Part shown: positions 26,001 through 34,644 of the stretch, one piece after another
Layout: each line of letters opens with the position of its first letter
Numbering within the stretch: the first letter of the stretch is position 1
Assembly (NCBI RefSeq): GCF_030124145.1
Contig: NZ_JASKMS010000020.1
Location: forward strand, 1-64,000
Source of the DNA: Streptomyces sp. 378
Lineage (GTDB): Bacteria; Actinomycetota; Actinomycetes; Streptomycetales; Streptomycetaceae
Length of the DNA: 64,000 nt
Direction of reading: 5' to 3'
Program-made: the position numbers and the translations under genes
The notes under the pieces: model-generated
Database searches by the model: none
Seen by the model: the letters and a program-made list of their open reading frames with translations, nothing else
Told to the model about the DNA's origin: nothing

Positions 26001-27719
26001 GGCGCGGCTCTCGGTGGAGGCGGCTTCGCGCGCGTGCTCCGTGGCCCGGCGGGACGCTTCACGGGCGGAGTCCCAGGCCGCCACAGCGGTCTTCTCGGCG
26101 TCGCTGGCGGCGAGGGCCGCGCGGGCCGGGTCGGCGTCGGGCGCGGAGTCATCGAGCCAGCCGGCCCGGACCGCCTCGGCGGTCTCCTGCTCGACCTCGG
26201 CGAGGCGCTGCTTGAGGTGACCGATCTCGCTGCGGGCGCGCTGGGCCTGCGTGGCGGCGGCAGTGGAGTCCCGGTAGGCCGCGTCGCTGACCTCCTGGAG
26301 GGCGGCGGAGCGCTCCTCCTCCTCGTTGGCGTGGCTCTCGGCCTTCTCGGCGGCCGCGTGCAGGGCCCGGACGAGGTCCACGGCGGCCCTGGAGCGGGCC
26401 GCCAGGGCGGGCGCGGCGTCCCGCTCGGCCTCCTGGATCGCGGCGGACACGCGGGCGACGCGGTCGGAGGCGGCGCGGTGGCGCAGTACGACCTCGGCGG
26501 CCTGCCAGGCCGCGTACAGGGTGCGGGCGTCGGCGAGCTCGCGCTTCTGCGCGGCGGCGGACTTCTCGGCCGCCGCGAGGGCCAGCGAGGCGTGCCGGTA
26601 GGCGAGTTCGGCGGAGATCAGGGCGCTGCGCTCGCGGGCCGCCTCGGCGTGCGTGACGGCGTAGGCGGCGGCGGTGACCCGCTGGGCCAGGTCGGCGGCC
26701 CGGACCCGCTCCCGCACCCCGCGCGCGGACAGCCTGCGGGCCAGGGTCCGGGTACGGCGTTCGGCTCCGGCGTGGACGTCACGCGCGCGTGAGCGGGCCT
26801 CGGCGGCCTCGACGATCCGGCCGAGGAGGTCCACCGATCCGGCGGTGAAGTCGCGTTCGGCGATCAGCTCGGCACGCCGGCCCAGCTTGTTGCCGAAGCC
26901 GCTGACCAGGTCTGCGAGCCCGTCGGTGTCGCGGGTGTCGGTGACGGCACGCAGCAGCAGGTCGGTGAAGTCGGCGTCCTTCTTGACGGCGAAGAGACCG
27001 GCGGCCTCGCCTTCGTCGGCGTTCATCTCCCGCTGGTAGCGGAAGAGTTCGGGGTCGAGGCCGAGGTCGCCGAGGTGCTCGATCCAGCGGTCGTGGATCT
27101 CCTCCCAGTGGACCTCCAGGTGCGGGTAGGTCTTGCCCGCCTCCGTGAGGGCGTCGCGGAAGCCCTTCATGGTGCGGCGCCGCCCGCGCGCACTGGACTG
27201 GCCCTCGACCGGGGCCCGTACGGCGGTGGCCTCCGCCACGGGGAGGTTGTCGAGGCTCAGCCCGGGGCCGGGCCGGAAGGAGTACCAGGCCTCGGCGAAC
27301 TTCCGCGGGTCGTTGGAGACCTGCCGTCCGCGCCACTCGCTGACCTTGCCGACGACGACGCACTCGCCGGTCAGCACGTGCTGCCACTCCAGCGCCACGT
27401 GTCCGCAGTCGTCGGCGAGGAGGAATTTGCGCAGCACGCCGGAGCTGGCGCCGCCGAGCGTGTTCCGGTGTCCGGGCAGCATCACCGAGAAGATCAGCTT
27501 GAGCAGCACCGACTTGCCGCCGCCGTTCTCCAGGAAGAGCACACCCGCGGGCGCCGGCCGGCGCGGCGGGCCGACCGGCTCCTCCTCGAAGAACTCCGCC
27601 TGCGCGGGCGCGGGGTCGGGCACGATCTCCCCCACGCCCCGCAGGTCAAGCACGGTGTCGGCGTAGCGCGCACCGGCGGGCCCGATCGAGTAGAGGCGGA
27701 CCCGGGACAGCTCGTACAT
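23091..27719 (-). CDS. MukB/JetC-like SMC ATPase
   Basis: The 1542-aa protein has an N-terminal ATPase head with Walker A LENGGGKS (residues 63-70). Long Ala/Glu/Arg-rich coiled coils (about 300-620 and 780-1330) flank a hinge-like globular part (about 640-760). The C-terminal head carries the signature FSGGQLL (1409-1415) and Walker B GTLFLDN (D1447). The residue after the Walker B Asp is Asn1448, where most SMC ATPases have the catalytic Glu. The N-terminal block resembles the large protein of TIGR02680/MukB-type systems. It is the last gene of a MukF-MukE-MukB-ordered operon. Expected role: DNA loop extrusion or compaction, or plasmid and phage surveillance. The ATG at 27719 follows GAGAG. 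Confidence 0.82.
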   Translation of the reverse strand: MYELSRVRLYSIGPAGARYADTVLDLRGVGEIVPDPAPAQAEFFEEEPVGPPRRPAPAGVLFLENGGGKSVLLKLIFSVMLPGHRNTLGGASSGVLRKFLLADDCGHVALEWQHVLTGECVVVGKVSEWRGRQVSNDPRKFAEAWYSFRPGPGLSLDNLPVAEATAVRAPVEGQSSARGRRRTMKGFRDALTEAGKTYPHLEVHWEEIHDRWIEHLGDLGLDPELFRYQREMNADEGEAAGLFAVKKDADFTDLLLRAVTDTRDTDGLADLVSGFGNKLGRRAELIAERDFTAGSVDLLGRIVEAAEARSRARDVHAGAERRTRTLARRLSARGVRERVRAADLAQRVTAAAYAVTHAEAARERSALISAELAYRHASLALAAAEKSAAAQKRELADARTLYAAWQAAEVVLRHRAASDRVARVSAAIQEAERDAAPALAARSRAAVDLVRALHAAAEKAESHANEEEERSAALQEVSDAAYRDSTAAATQAQRARSEIGHLKQRLAEVEQETAEAVRAGWLDDSAPDADPARAALAASDAEKTAVAAWDSAREASRRATEHAREAASTESRAELTAARAADAATAAERSYEAERRTADALAGEKRLAELLSLTPETRPGIPQPRHGADTEPNAQSASGTPGLSPEDLDRFADDLRELLDDTVGSAERQLFELRTAAADDSRILGALGDGGLLPPGPDVLATVEFLGEHGIPALPGWRYLAQAVDPADHARVLAARPELVDGVIITDPDSHARAREALGDAALLPRSAVAVGTAAALLAPTPAPDTDSGDVFLVPPNPAMHDEHAADEERQALRARATERDEEIRTLAARLGKDRELAARLASWRTGCPAGRLAELARAAQDTREFAEEAEAELAEARTVRAEADEAAAEAARVRDERQEAAQKARRSADALAGLAFRLRERAGWQVKVRELADEAAESEASAQACLERARAADEDRRAAQRAADDARRTARALRAERSEIAGAPDDVPEEDAQAPRTSLPALREAYRAASQLYEKVGVGADLRAEQARAESDESAARAELDRLSNKVRTRAEQLLESPDGSDGPSRQAAAARAEELVQLLETRMSTASEQLGRLRGEAERLAPEDGEAHTGLPEELQPRDAEHAQTLLRTATAELASHTEALNRAREAHADLLDAHRAAEDAASGFDEIAALLRDLLREHGTDEEQEETEPYPGSPEEARQSAAEARRSLRGCAADLSTAEAALREAGDILVRHANSTRYEQVRTPARQQIRELPASALPEHAQKWADAFAPRLRVLTDELEQLERNRDSIVDRLRGLVESALATLRSAQRLSRLPEGLGEWSGQEFLRIRFEEPDQATLTERLGEVIDEATRAAVKKNSDLRRDGMSLLLRGVAAALRPKGVAVEILKPDAVLRAERVPVGQMGDVFSGGQLLTAAIALYCTMAALRSNDRGRDKHRHAGTLFLDNPIGRANATYLLELQRAVSDALGVQLLYTTGLFDTTALAEFPLVIRMRNDADLRAGLKYISVEEHLRPGLPQQPQDGEAVHSEITATRMYKRPVS

Positions 27720-27753
27720 GGCGGACTCTCGTAGATCTTCGTGAGATGGGGGG

Positions 27754-28635
27754 TCAGGAGGCGTGGAAGGGCAGCCCGGCGTCGGCGACCAGCTCCAGGT
27801 CGTCGCCCTCCTCGGGGGGCAGCAGCGTCGGTGTGCCGTCGGTGACCGGGACGACGCCCAGTTCCAGCAGTTCGGCCATGGCGGCGCTGCCGGCCATGTC
27901 GCGGACCTGGAGCTGGTAGCGGGCGGTGGTGCGGTACGTGCCGCCGTGGTCGTCGCCGGTGCGCTGCAGGAATCCGGAGTCGGTGAGGAAGGTGACGGCC
28001 TTGGCGACGATGCCGGTGGTCGAACCGGCCAGCCGGCGCGCGTCCTTGGTGGCGCCGGTGGCGCTGCGCCGCACCCAGATCCGCCAGGCGGCCTCCAGCC
28101 CGGGCGCGTCGGTCGCCGGGTCGGTGTTCTCGCCCTGCTCGGCGGCGCGTTCCTCCAGCCGTCGGCAGGCCTGGCGCACGAAGGCGTCGACGCCGTTGAC
28201 CGTCACCCGGCCGATGTAGCCGTCGTCGGCGAGGTCCTCGGGACGCGGGAACGCCAGGGCGGCGACGGCGAGATGGGCGAGCCCGTGCAGGAACCGGTCA
28301 CCGCCGTCGGCGGACGTACGACGCGCGTAGTCGCCCATGCGGACGGCGAACACCGAGTCCTCGGCGGCGGTGACGGCCATGCCCGCGCGCGGGGACACCT
28401 CCAGCACGATCAGCCCCAGGCCGGTCGCCACGGCGTCCGCGAGCCGGGCGAAGGGCGGGTCCTCGCGGTAGCGCCGCAGCAGGTCCGCGTACTCCTGGTC
28501 GCGGGCGGGCTGCAGCTTGGGCTGCAACCCGAAGGACACGAGCCGGGCCGCGTCGGCGGCGTCGGCGGGAGTGACGGCGGCGCCGGCCGCCGGGGCCGGC
28601 CCGTCCGGCTCGCTCCACTCGACATGCTCGCTCAC
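27754..28635 (-). CDS. MukE/JetB-like kite subunit (inferred)
   Basis: The 293-aa soluble protein has no enzymatic motif. Its winged-helix-like C-terminal part (AVTFLTDSGFLQRT) and its position between a kleisin-like and an SMC gene fit the kite subunit MukE/MksE/JetB. The GTG start at 28635 has a strong AAGGAG at the right distance; the longer in-frame start overlaps the upstream gene by more than 170 bases. It lies 31 bases after the MukF-like gene and 34 bases before the MukB-like gene. The assignment rests on operon order and size rather than on a clear motif. Confidence 0.72.
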   Translation of the reverse strand: MSEHVEWSEPDGPAPAAGAAVTPADAADAARLVSFGLQPKLQPARDQEYADLLRRYREDPPFARLADAVATGLGLIVLEVSPRAGMAVTAAEDSVFAVRMGDYARRTSADGGDRFLHGLAHLAVAALAFPRPEDLADDGYIGRVTVNGVDAFVRQACRRLEERAAEQGENTDPATDAPGLEAAWRIWVRRSATGATKDARRLAGSTTGIVAKAVTFLTDSGFLQRTGDDHGGTYRTTARYQLQVRDMAGSAAMAELLELGVVPVTDGTPTLLPPEEGDDLELVADAGLPFHAS

Positions 28636-28666
28636 GGTCGGGACTCCTTGTGCCACTCGTACTGAC

Positions 28667-30223
28667 TCATGCCGCTTCCGTCCGGTCCGCCGCCATCCCC
28701 GCCGCGTCCAGCAGCGCGGTACCGACGATGAGGTCCGCGCCGCCGAACTCCGGATCGTCGAGCTGGGTCCCGTCGTCCACGGCGAACAGCAGCTTCTGCT
28801 CGCCCTGGCGATAGGCCGTGCCGACGGGCGGACTGGCGGCATGCACCGCCAGCAGGGCCACCAGATACGGCAGTTCGGGATCCTGCCGCCGGGCCTGCGC
28901 CAGCAGCCCCGACAACCGGCGCGGCGCGTCCGCCGGCAGGTCGAGCAGTTCCTGCGCCGCCGCGAGCTGCTCCTCGCTGAAGCGGCTGTCGTCCGGGGTG
29001 GCGATCAGGTCGGGCTCCGGCATCTCCGCGCCCAGATGCTCCCGCTCCACCGGCGGCGTCAGCAGTATGTCGACGAGGTCACCGACCCGGACGGACACGG
29101 GCGTGCGCAGCCCGGTGCCGCGGCCGAAGAACGCGTCCGTGACGCGGACGGCCTGCTCCAGCGGCAGCGGCAGCACGGGCGCGAGGAGGTGCCCGTAGAG
29201 GTCCGTCCCCGATGTCGTCATCGGGGTGGCGAAGGCCTGCCGGTCCTGCTCTGCGCGGAACAGCGGTCCGGCTTCCAGCAGCCGGGACTGCAACTGCGTG
29301 TGCCGGCGGATGCAGTCCTTGACGATGTCGACGAGCTCGGCGGCCCGACGCTTGTGCTCGGGGTCCTCGGACTCGTCGCGCGCCTTGCGGATGTTCGTGA
29401 GGATCGCGTTCTCATGGCGGTAGCGGTCGGCGACGTGCTCCAGCGCCTCGGCGATCATGTCGGGCACGGTGGAGAGCCAGTCCACCGCGCGCACGTTGCG
29501 CCGGGTCGCCTCCAGGGCGCGGCGCAGGGTCTCCGAGTACTGCACGGTGCGGTAGCGGGCCTGTTCGGCCGCGAGCTGGGCGTCGGCGAGTCTGCCGCGG
29601 CTGATCAGCACCTCCAGCTTGACCTCGGCGGCGATCTGCGCGCTGGTGACGTCCGTGTCGAGGGCACCGACGAGGACGTTGACCGCTTCGTCTGTGGTAC
29701 GGAGGTAGACCGTGCCGCCGGGCCCGGGGACCTCCTCGATCAGCTTGAAGTCGTAGTCGCGGCGCACATAGGTGCCGTCGGCCGCGAACGTGCCGTACAC
29801 CGCGCGGAAGCCGCGGTCGACACTGCCGACGTTGATCAGGTTCTCCATCACCCAGCGGGCGACCCGCTCGTGCTCGGCGGCGGGCCGTTGCGCGGCCTGG
29901 GCGGCGATGCGCGGGATGAGGCGGGCAACGATCTGGTCGTGGTCCGCGCCCGTGTCGAAGTCCATGTTCAGGGTGACCAGGTCGATGGCCGCGAGGGCCA
30001 CCTCCGCCATGCCGTACACCGAGTACTCCCCGGCGAGGTTCGCCTTGCGCGCGTCGAGGTCGTGCAGCGGCGCGGTGCAGGCGAGCGCACGCAGGCGCCG
30101 CGCCAGGCCCTCGTCGGCGGCCGGCCCCGGGGCGGGGCGCGGCCCCGCGCTGAGCTGGGGCGGAACGCTGTCCGTCGATGCAGGCGAAGTCACGGTGCAC
30201 AGACTAGGTCCTGGGTCTGACAT
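28667..30223 (-). CDS. MukF/JetA-like kleisin (inferred)
   Basis: The 518-aa helical protein has a segment typical of MukF-like kleisins in which a winged helix (YLRTTDEAVNVLVGALD) leads into a long helix (TSAQIAAEVKLEVLISRGRLADAQ), with more helices up to about 330 and a C-terminal globular part. No enzyme motif is present. The start at 30223 has a weak ribosome-binding site, and an in-frame GTG at 30193 is an alternative. The first gene of the three, it follows the GntR gene by 39 bases on the same strand, so read-through from the regulator is possible. Confidence 0.72.
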   Translation of the reverse strand: MSDPGPSLCTVTSPASTDSVPPQLSAGPRPAPGPAADEGLARRLRALACTAPLHDLDARKANLAGEYSVYGMAEVALAAIDLVTLNMDFDTGADHDQIVARLIPRIAAQAAQRPAAEHERVARWVMENLINVGSVDRGFRAVYGTFAADGTYVRRDYDFKLIEEVPGPGGTVYLRTTDEAVNVLVGALDTDVTSAQIAAEVKLEVLISRGRLADAQLAAEQARYRTVQYSETLRRALEATRRNVRAVDWLSTVPDMIAEALEHVADRYRHENAILTNIRKARDESEDPEHKRRAAELVDIVKDCIRRHTQLQSRLLEAGPLFRAEQDRQAFATPMTTSGTDLYGHLLAPVLPLPLEQAVRVTDAFFGRGTGLRTPVSVRVGDLVDILLTPPVEREHLGAEMPEPDLIATPDDSRFSEEQLAAAQELLDLPADAPRRLSGLLAQARRQDPELPYLVALLAVHAASPPVGTAYRQGEQKLLFAVDDGTQLDDPEFGGADLIVGTALLDAAGMAADRTEAA

Positions 30224-30262
30224 CGGCCCAAACGACGCGGTGCGCCCTCGGCGCCGCCGTCC

Positions 30263-30958
30263 TCAGCCGTCCTCGCCGACCCGCTGCCGGTACACCTCGA
30301 CGACGCGCTCCAGCGAGTCGTCGAGGTATCCCGCCAGCAGACTCTCGGCCTTCTGTCGGTCGCCGCTATGCAGAACCTCGAGGATCGCGACATTGCGCGC
30401 GATGTACGGTTCGTGGAGTCGCTGTGGCTCGTCCACCACGTGGAAGGCCAGCCGCAGTTCGGCGAAGACGCTCCGCATGAGCTCGTCGGTGCGTTCGCTC
30501 GCGGCGAGAGCGACCAGTTCCCGGTGGAAGTGGATGTTCGCCGTTCCCACCGCTTTCCAGTCACCTTCCCGGGCCGCCGTCCGTCCCTGCGCGACCGCAC
30601 CGGCCAGTCCGTCGAGCCCGTACGGGGGCTGCCCGAGGCCTCGCACGACCGCGCACTCGACGAGCCGGCGGGTGCGGTAGATGTCCTCGACGTCCTCCAC
30701 GGTCAGCACCCGGACGAAGACGCCCCGGTTCAGCTCGTGGACGAGCAGGCGTTCGTGCGTGAGCAGCCGGAACGCCTCGCGCAGCGTGTTGCGGGAGACG
30801 CCGAGCGCGCCGCCGATGCTGTCCTCCGACAGACGGGTCCCGGGCGGGAAGTAGCCTTCGGCGATCCGGCTCCTGAGGATGTCCGAGACCCGTTCCGCGG
30901 TGCTGGTGCGCCCGAGGAGGGCCCGGTCGTCGGCGAGGTCCTTCAACTGCTCTGCCAT
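30263..30958 (-). CDS. GntR-family (FCD) transcriptional regulator
   Basis: The 231-aa protein has an N-terminal winged helix-turn-helix (about 20-80: LSEDSIGGALGVSRNTLREAFRLL) and a helical FCD ligand-binding domain (about 95-215). It is divergent from the MFS/5-oxoproline operon across 170 bases that hold a near-palindrome at 31009-31023. It most likely represses that operon and is released by a pathway acid such as 5-oxoproline. The start at 30958 gives MAEQLKDLADDRALL; upstream in-frame codons run into the promoter. Confidence 0.88.
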   Translation of the reverse strand: MAEQLKDLADDRALLGRTSTAERVSDILRSRIAEGYFPPGTRLSEDSIGGALGVSRNTLREAFRLLTHERLLVHELNRGVFVRVLTVEDVEDIYRTRRLVECAVVRGLGQPPYGLDGLAGAVAQGRTAAREGDWKAVGTANIHFHRELVALAASERTDELMRSVFAELRLAFHVVDEPQRLHEPYIARNVAILEVLHSGDRQKAESLLAGYLDDSLERVVEVYRQRVGEDG

Positions 30959-31008
30959 GCCGGAATTCAATCGCAGATCACAAGTACAACCCAACATGGG
31001 TATTGAGG

Positions 31009-31023
31009 GATCGTTGAACAATC
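31009..31023. promoter_or_regulatory. candidate GntR operator in front of the 5-oxoproline operon
   Basis: GATcGTTGAACaATC is a 15-base near-perfect palindrome (one mismatched pair) in the short divergent promoter region, and includes a possible -35 TTGAAC. Its symmetry and size fit FCD-type GntR operators. The assignment to the adjacent regulator is inference. Confidence 0.6.
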
Positions 31024-31128
31024 CTCTACGGTGCTACACACGGCGTCGCTTTCCCCACCGTCGCGCCGACCGCTTCGGCGCGACCCGGCTCACCCCAAGC
31101 ACCCTCCTCCTCCCTCTGCGAGGTGCCC

Positions 31129-32430
31129 ATGAGCACGACTCCTCCACCGCAGGCAAAGATCGACGACACCCGCGCCACGCCCGCGGAACGCGCCCCGGAC
31201 GACGGGGCGCTGGGCTGGCTGCGGGCCCTGGGCCCGCGCGGGCGCCGCGCGTTCGCCGGCGCCTTCGGCGGCTACGCCCTGGACTCGTACGACTACTTCA
31301 CGCTGCCGCTGAGCATGGTCGCGCTGTCGGCGTACTTCGGCCTGAACAGCGGCCAGACCGGACTCTTCACGACGGTCACGCTCATGGTCTCCGCGATCGG
31401 CGGCGCCCTCGCGGGCGTGCTCGCGGACCGCGTCGGCCGGGTGAAGGCGCTGATGGTCACCGTGATCACGTACGCGGTGTTCACGGTCGCCTGTGGTTTC
31501 GCGCCCAACTACGAGACGCTGCTGGTCTTCCGTGCGCTCCAGGGCCTCGGTTTCGGCGGTGAGTGGGCGGTCGGCGCGATCCTCGTTGCCGAGTACGCGA
31601 GCGGCAAGCACCGGGGGCGCACGCTCGGCGCGATCCAGAGCTCGTGGGCCGTGGGCTGGGGCCTGGCCGTGATCGTCTACACCCTGGTCTTCTCGGTGGC
31701 CGACGACGACCTGGCCTGGCGCATCATGTTCTGGACCGGGGCCCTGCCCGCGCTGCTCGTCGTCTGGCTGCGGCGCAATGTGCACGACGCGCCCGAGGCG
31801 ACCGCGGTGCGTGAACAGAGCGCGCAGAAGGGCTCGTTCACGGCGATCTTCAAGCCGGGCCTGCTGCGGGTCACGATCTTCGCGGTGCTGCTGTCCACCG
31901 GTGTGCAGGGCGGCTATTACACGCTGGCCACCTGGGTGCCGACGTATCTGAAGACCGAGCGCGACCTCTCGGTCGTCGGCACCGGCGGCTATCTGACGTT
32001 CCTCATCTCGGGCGCCTTCATCGGCTACCTGACCGGCGGCTACCTCACCGACAAGCTGGGCCGGCGGCGCAACATCTGGCTGTTCGCCCTGCTGTCGGCG
32101 CTCTGCATCCTGGCGTACGCGAACATCCCGAGCGGCGCCAACACCCTGCTCCTGGTGCTCGGCTTCCCGCTCGGGTTCTGCATGTCGGCGATCTTCAGCG
32201 GCTTCGGGTCCTACCTGAGCGAGCTGTACCCGACGGCGGTGCGCGGGACGGGGCAGGGCTTCACGTACAACACCGGCCGCGCGGTGGGCGCCGTGTTCCC
32301 GACCATGGTCGGGTTCCTGGCCGACAGCTGGGGCGTCGGCGGCGCGCTGGTCTTCGGCGCGATCGGCTACGGCATCGCGGCCCTGGCGCTGCTCGGGCTG
32401 CCGGAGACGCGTGGGAAGGAGCTCGCGTGA
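31129..32430 (+). CDS. MFS transporter
   Basis: The 433-aa protein has 12 predicted membrane helices and the MFS loop motif [13 protein letters not shown] between helices 2 and 3. [16 protein letters not shown] resembles the sugar-acid and aromatic-acid sialate/metabolite:H+ symporter groups. As first gene of the operon with DUF1445 and PxpABC it is expected to import 5-oxoproline, D-glutamate or a related acid. The ATG at 31129 follows GCGAGG. Its stop overlaps the GTG of the next gene (GTGA, 32427-32430). Confidence 0.9.
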   Translation: MSTTPPPQAKIDDTRATPAERAPDDGALGWLRALGPRGRRAFAGAFGGYALDSYDYFTLPLSMVALSAYFGLNSGQTGLFTTVTLMVSAIGGALAGVLADRVGRVKALMVTVITYAVFTVACGFAPNYETLLVFRALQGLGFGGEWAVGAILVAEYASGKHRGRTLGAIQSSWAVGWGLAVIVYTLVFSVADDDLAWRIMFWTGALPALLVVWLRRNVHDAPEATAVREQSAQKGSFTAIFKPGLLRVTIFAVLLSTGVQGGYYTLATWVPTYLKTERDLSVVGTGGYLTFLISGAFIGYLTGGYLTDKLGRRRNIWLFALLSALCILAYANIPSGANTLLLVLGFPLGFCMSAIFSGFGSYLSELYPTAVRGTGQGFTYNTGRAVGAVFPTMVGFLADSWGVGGALVFGAIGYGIAALALLGLPETRGKELA

Positions 32431-33254
32431 ACCGCACGAGCACCGAGGACCGACCCCTGCTCCTCGTCGACGAGCACGCGCGCGCGTGGAGCCCCGCGAC
32501 GGCCCGGGCCCGCTTCCGTGACGGCCTGACGGGCCCCACGGCGGGGGTCGCGGCGGGCCACACCCAGGTCAACCTGGTCTCGGTGCCCGCCGACTGGGCC
32601 TACGACATGCTGCTGTTCTGCCAGCGCAACCCCAAGCCCTGCCCGGTCCTGGACGTCACCGACGCCGGGTCCTGGACGACCGTGCTCGCCGAGGGCGCGG
32701 ACCTGCGCACGGACCTGCCGCGCTACCGGGTGTGGCGGGACGGCGAGCTCGTGGACGAACCGACCGACGTGCGCGCGTACTGGCGGGACGACCTGGTGTC
32801 GTTCCTGATCGGGTGCAGCTTCACCTTCGAGTGGGCGCTGGGCGAGGCGGGCGTGCCCATCCGCCACGTCGAGCAGGGCCGCAACGTCCCGATGTACGTG
32901 ACGGGCCGGCAGTGCCGTCCGGCGGGGCGGCTGCACGGGCCGCTGGTGGTGTCGATGCGGCCGGTGCCGCCCGGACATCTGGCGGCGGCGATCCGGGAGA
33001 GCAGTCTGTTGCCTGCGGTGCACGGCAGCCCCGTGCACTGCGGCGACCCCGCCGGGCTCGGCATCGGCGATCTCGGCCGCCCCGACTTCGGCGACCCGGT
33101 GGACGCCGAGCCGGACGACATCCCGGTGTTCTGGGCGTGCGGGGTGACCCCGCAGGCGGCGGTCATGGCCTCGCGTCCGCCGTTCGCCCTCACGCACGCC
33201 CCGGGGCAGATGTTCCTCACCGACGCCCGCGACGAGCAGTACCGCGTGGCCTGA
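32427..33254 (+). CDS. DUF1445 putative hydro-lyase (D-glutamate cyclase family)
   Basis: The 275-aa protein belongs to DUF1445 (UPF0317), marked by [23 protein letters not shown] and [18 protein letters not shown]. The homologous domain in the human DGLUCY protein has D-glutamate cyclase activity and makes 5-oxo-D-proline. Bacterial members are usually annotated only as hydro-lyases. The GTG start overlaps the MFS stop. Placed directly before PxpABC, it would supply oxoproline to 5-oxoprolinase; this link is inferred from context. Confidence 0.86.
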   Translation: MNRTSTEDRPLLLVDEHARAWSPATARARFRDGLTGPTAGVAAGHTQVNLVSVPADWAYDMLLFCQRNPKPCPVLDVTDAGSWTTVLAEGADLRTDLPRYRVWRDGELVDEPTDVRAYWRDDLVSFLIGCSFTFEWALGEAGVPIRHVEQGRNVPMYVTGRQCRPAGRLHGPLVVSMRPVPPGHLAAAIRESSLLPAVHGSPVHCGDPAGLGIGDLGRPDFGDPVDAEPDDIPVFWACGVTPQAAVMASRPPFALTHAPGQMFLTDARDEQYRVA

Positions 33255-33271
33255 CAGGAGACACTGGACAC

Positions 33272-34030
33272 ATGGCCTGCATCGATCTGAACGCCGACCT
33301 CGGCGAGGGCTTCGGCCGCTGGCGGCTCACCGACGACGAGCAACTGCTGTCCGTCGTCACCAGCGCCAACGTGGCCTGCGGCTTCCACGCCGGGGACGCG
33401 GTCACCATGCGCCGGGTGTGCGAGCTGGCCGCCGAGCGCGGGGTCCGGATCGGCGCGCAGGTCTCCTACCGGGACCTGGCCGGATTCGGGCGGCGCGCGA
33501 TGGACGTGCCGCCCATCGAGCTGGCGGCCGAGGTCGCGTACCAGATCGGCGCCCTGGAGGTGTTCGCACGCGCGGCGGGCGCCCGGGTGGCCTATGTCAA
33601 ACCGCACGGCGCGCTCTACAACCGGGTCGTGGGCGACGCGGAGCAGGCCGCCGCGGTCGTCGACGGCGTGCTCCTCGCGGACGCCGCCCTGCCCGTCCTC
33701 GGCCTGCCCGGCTCGCGCCTGCTGGAGCTGGCCGGGAAGGCCGGACTGCCGGTCGTCACCGAGGCCTTCGCGGACCGGGCGTACACCGATGAGGGCACCC
33801 TGGTGCCGCGCGCCCGGGAAGGTGCCGTGATCACCGACCCGGACACCGTGGTGGAACGCTCCCTGGGCCTGGCCCGCTCCGGCGAGGTCGTCTCCCGCTC
33901 GGGGACGCGCATCGAGGTACGCGCGCGTTCCCTGTGCCTGCACGGCGACACCCCGGGCGCGGTGGAGCTGGCGCGCCGGGTGCGGGAACGGCTGGAGGCC
34001 TCGGGCGTCCGCGTGGAGGCGTTCGTATGA
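33272..34030 (+). CDS. pxpA: 5-oxoprolinase subunit A (LamB/YcsF family)
   Basis: The 252-aa protein begins with the family signature IDLNADLGEGFG and has the segment ANVACGFHAGD; both are diagnostic of LamB/YcsF (PxpA). With PxpB and PxpC it opens 5-oxoproline to glutamate with ATP. The start at 33272 follows AGGAG at 33256-33260. Its stop overlaps the ATG of pxpB at 34027. Confidence 0.95.
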   Translation: MACIDLNADLGEGFGRWRLTDDEQLLSVVTSANVACGFHAGDAVTMRRVCELAAERGVRIGAQVSYRDLAGFGRRAMDVPPIELAAEVAYQIGALEVFARAAGARVAYVKPHGALYNRVVGDAEQAAAVVDGVLLADAALPVLGLPGSRLLELAGKAGLPVVTEAFADRAYTDEGTLVPRAREGAVITDPDTVVERSLGLARSGEVVSRSGTRIEVRARSLCLHGDTPGAVELARRVRERLEASGVRVEAFV

Positions 34031-34644
34031 GGGTCCTGCCCGTCGGCGACGACGCCCTGCTCGTCGAGGTCTCCTCGGGCGACGAGGCCGAGGCCCTGCA
34101 CGCGGAGCTGCTGCGACGCCGCGCGGAGGGCTCGCTCCCGGCCCGCGAGATCGTGCCGGCGGCCCGCACGGTCCTCATCGACGGCCTCGACTCCCCCGCC
34201 CGGCTGGCCGCCGAACTGACCGCCGCCGAGCTGCCGCCCCCTCCGTCACGCGCTCACGCGGTCGTCGAGATCCCGGTGCGCTACGACGGCCCGGACCTGC
34301 CCGACGTCGCCGCGCACTGGGGCGTGCCGGTGCCGGAGGTCGCCCGCATCCACGCGGGCACCGAGTTCCGGGTCGCCTTCTGCGGCTTCGCGCCCGGCTT
34401 CGGCTACCTCACCGGGCTGCCGCCGCGCTACGACGTCCCGCGCCGGGCCACCCCGCGGACGGCCGTCCCGGCGGGGTCGGTCGCCCTGGCGGGCCCGTAC
34501 ACGGGCGTGTACCCGCGCTCGTCGCCCGGCGGCTGGCAGCTCATCGGCAGCACGGACGTCGTGCTGTGGGACCACACGCGCGTGCCGGCGGCGCTGCTGG
34601 CGCCGGGTACGCGGGTGCGGTTCGTCCCCGAGGCGGGGTCATGA
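34027..34644 (+). CDS. pxpB: 5-oxoprolinase subunit B (KipI/allophanate-hydrolase-like)
   Basis: The 205-aa protein shows the PxpB/KipI signature FCGFAPGFGYLTGLP followed by PRRATPRTAVPAGSVALAG. It forms the active 5-oxoprolinase with PxpA and PxpC. Four-base overlaps on both sides (34027-34030 and 34641-34644) couple translation with its partners. KipI-type kinase inhibition is an older annotation that the context does not support. Confidence 0.94.
   Translation: MRVLPVGDDALLVEVSSGDEAEALHAELLRRRAEGSLPAREIVPAARTVLIDGLDSPARLAAELTAAELPPPPSRAHAVVEIPVRYDGPDLPDVAAHWGVPVPEVARIHAGTEFRVAFCGFAPGFGYLTGLPPRYDVPRRATPRTAVPAGSVALAGPYTGVYPRSSPGGWQLIGSTDVVLWDHTRVPAALLAPGTRVRFVPEAGS

Noticed and set aside
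23136-27734. Several 200-744-codon rightward frames opposite the MukB-like gene
   Set aside because: They are mirror frames of a real gene with strong codon bias. The leftward frame carries the Walker and signature motifs.
23091-30223. Complete Wadjet (JetABCD) defence system
   Set aside because: No JetD-like gene is present in the window, and the operon is embedded in what looks like chromosomal backbone. Only a JetABC/MksBEF-like call is supported.
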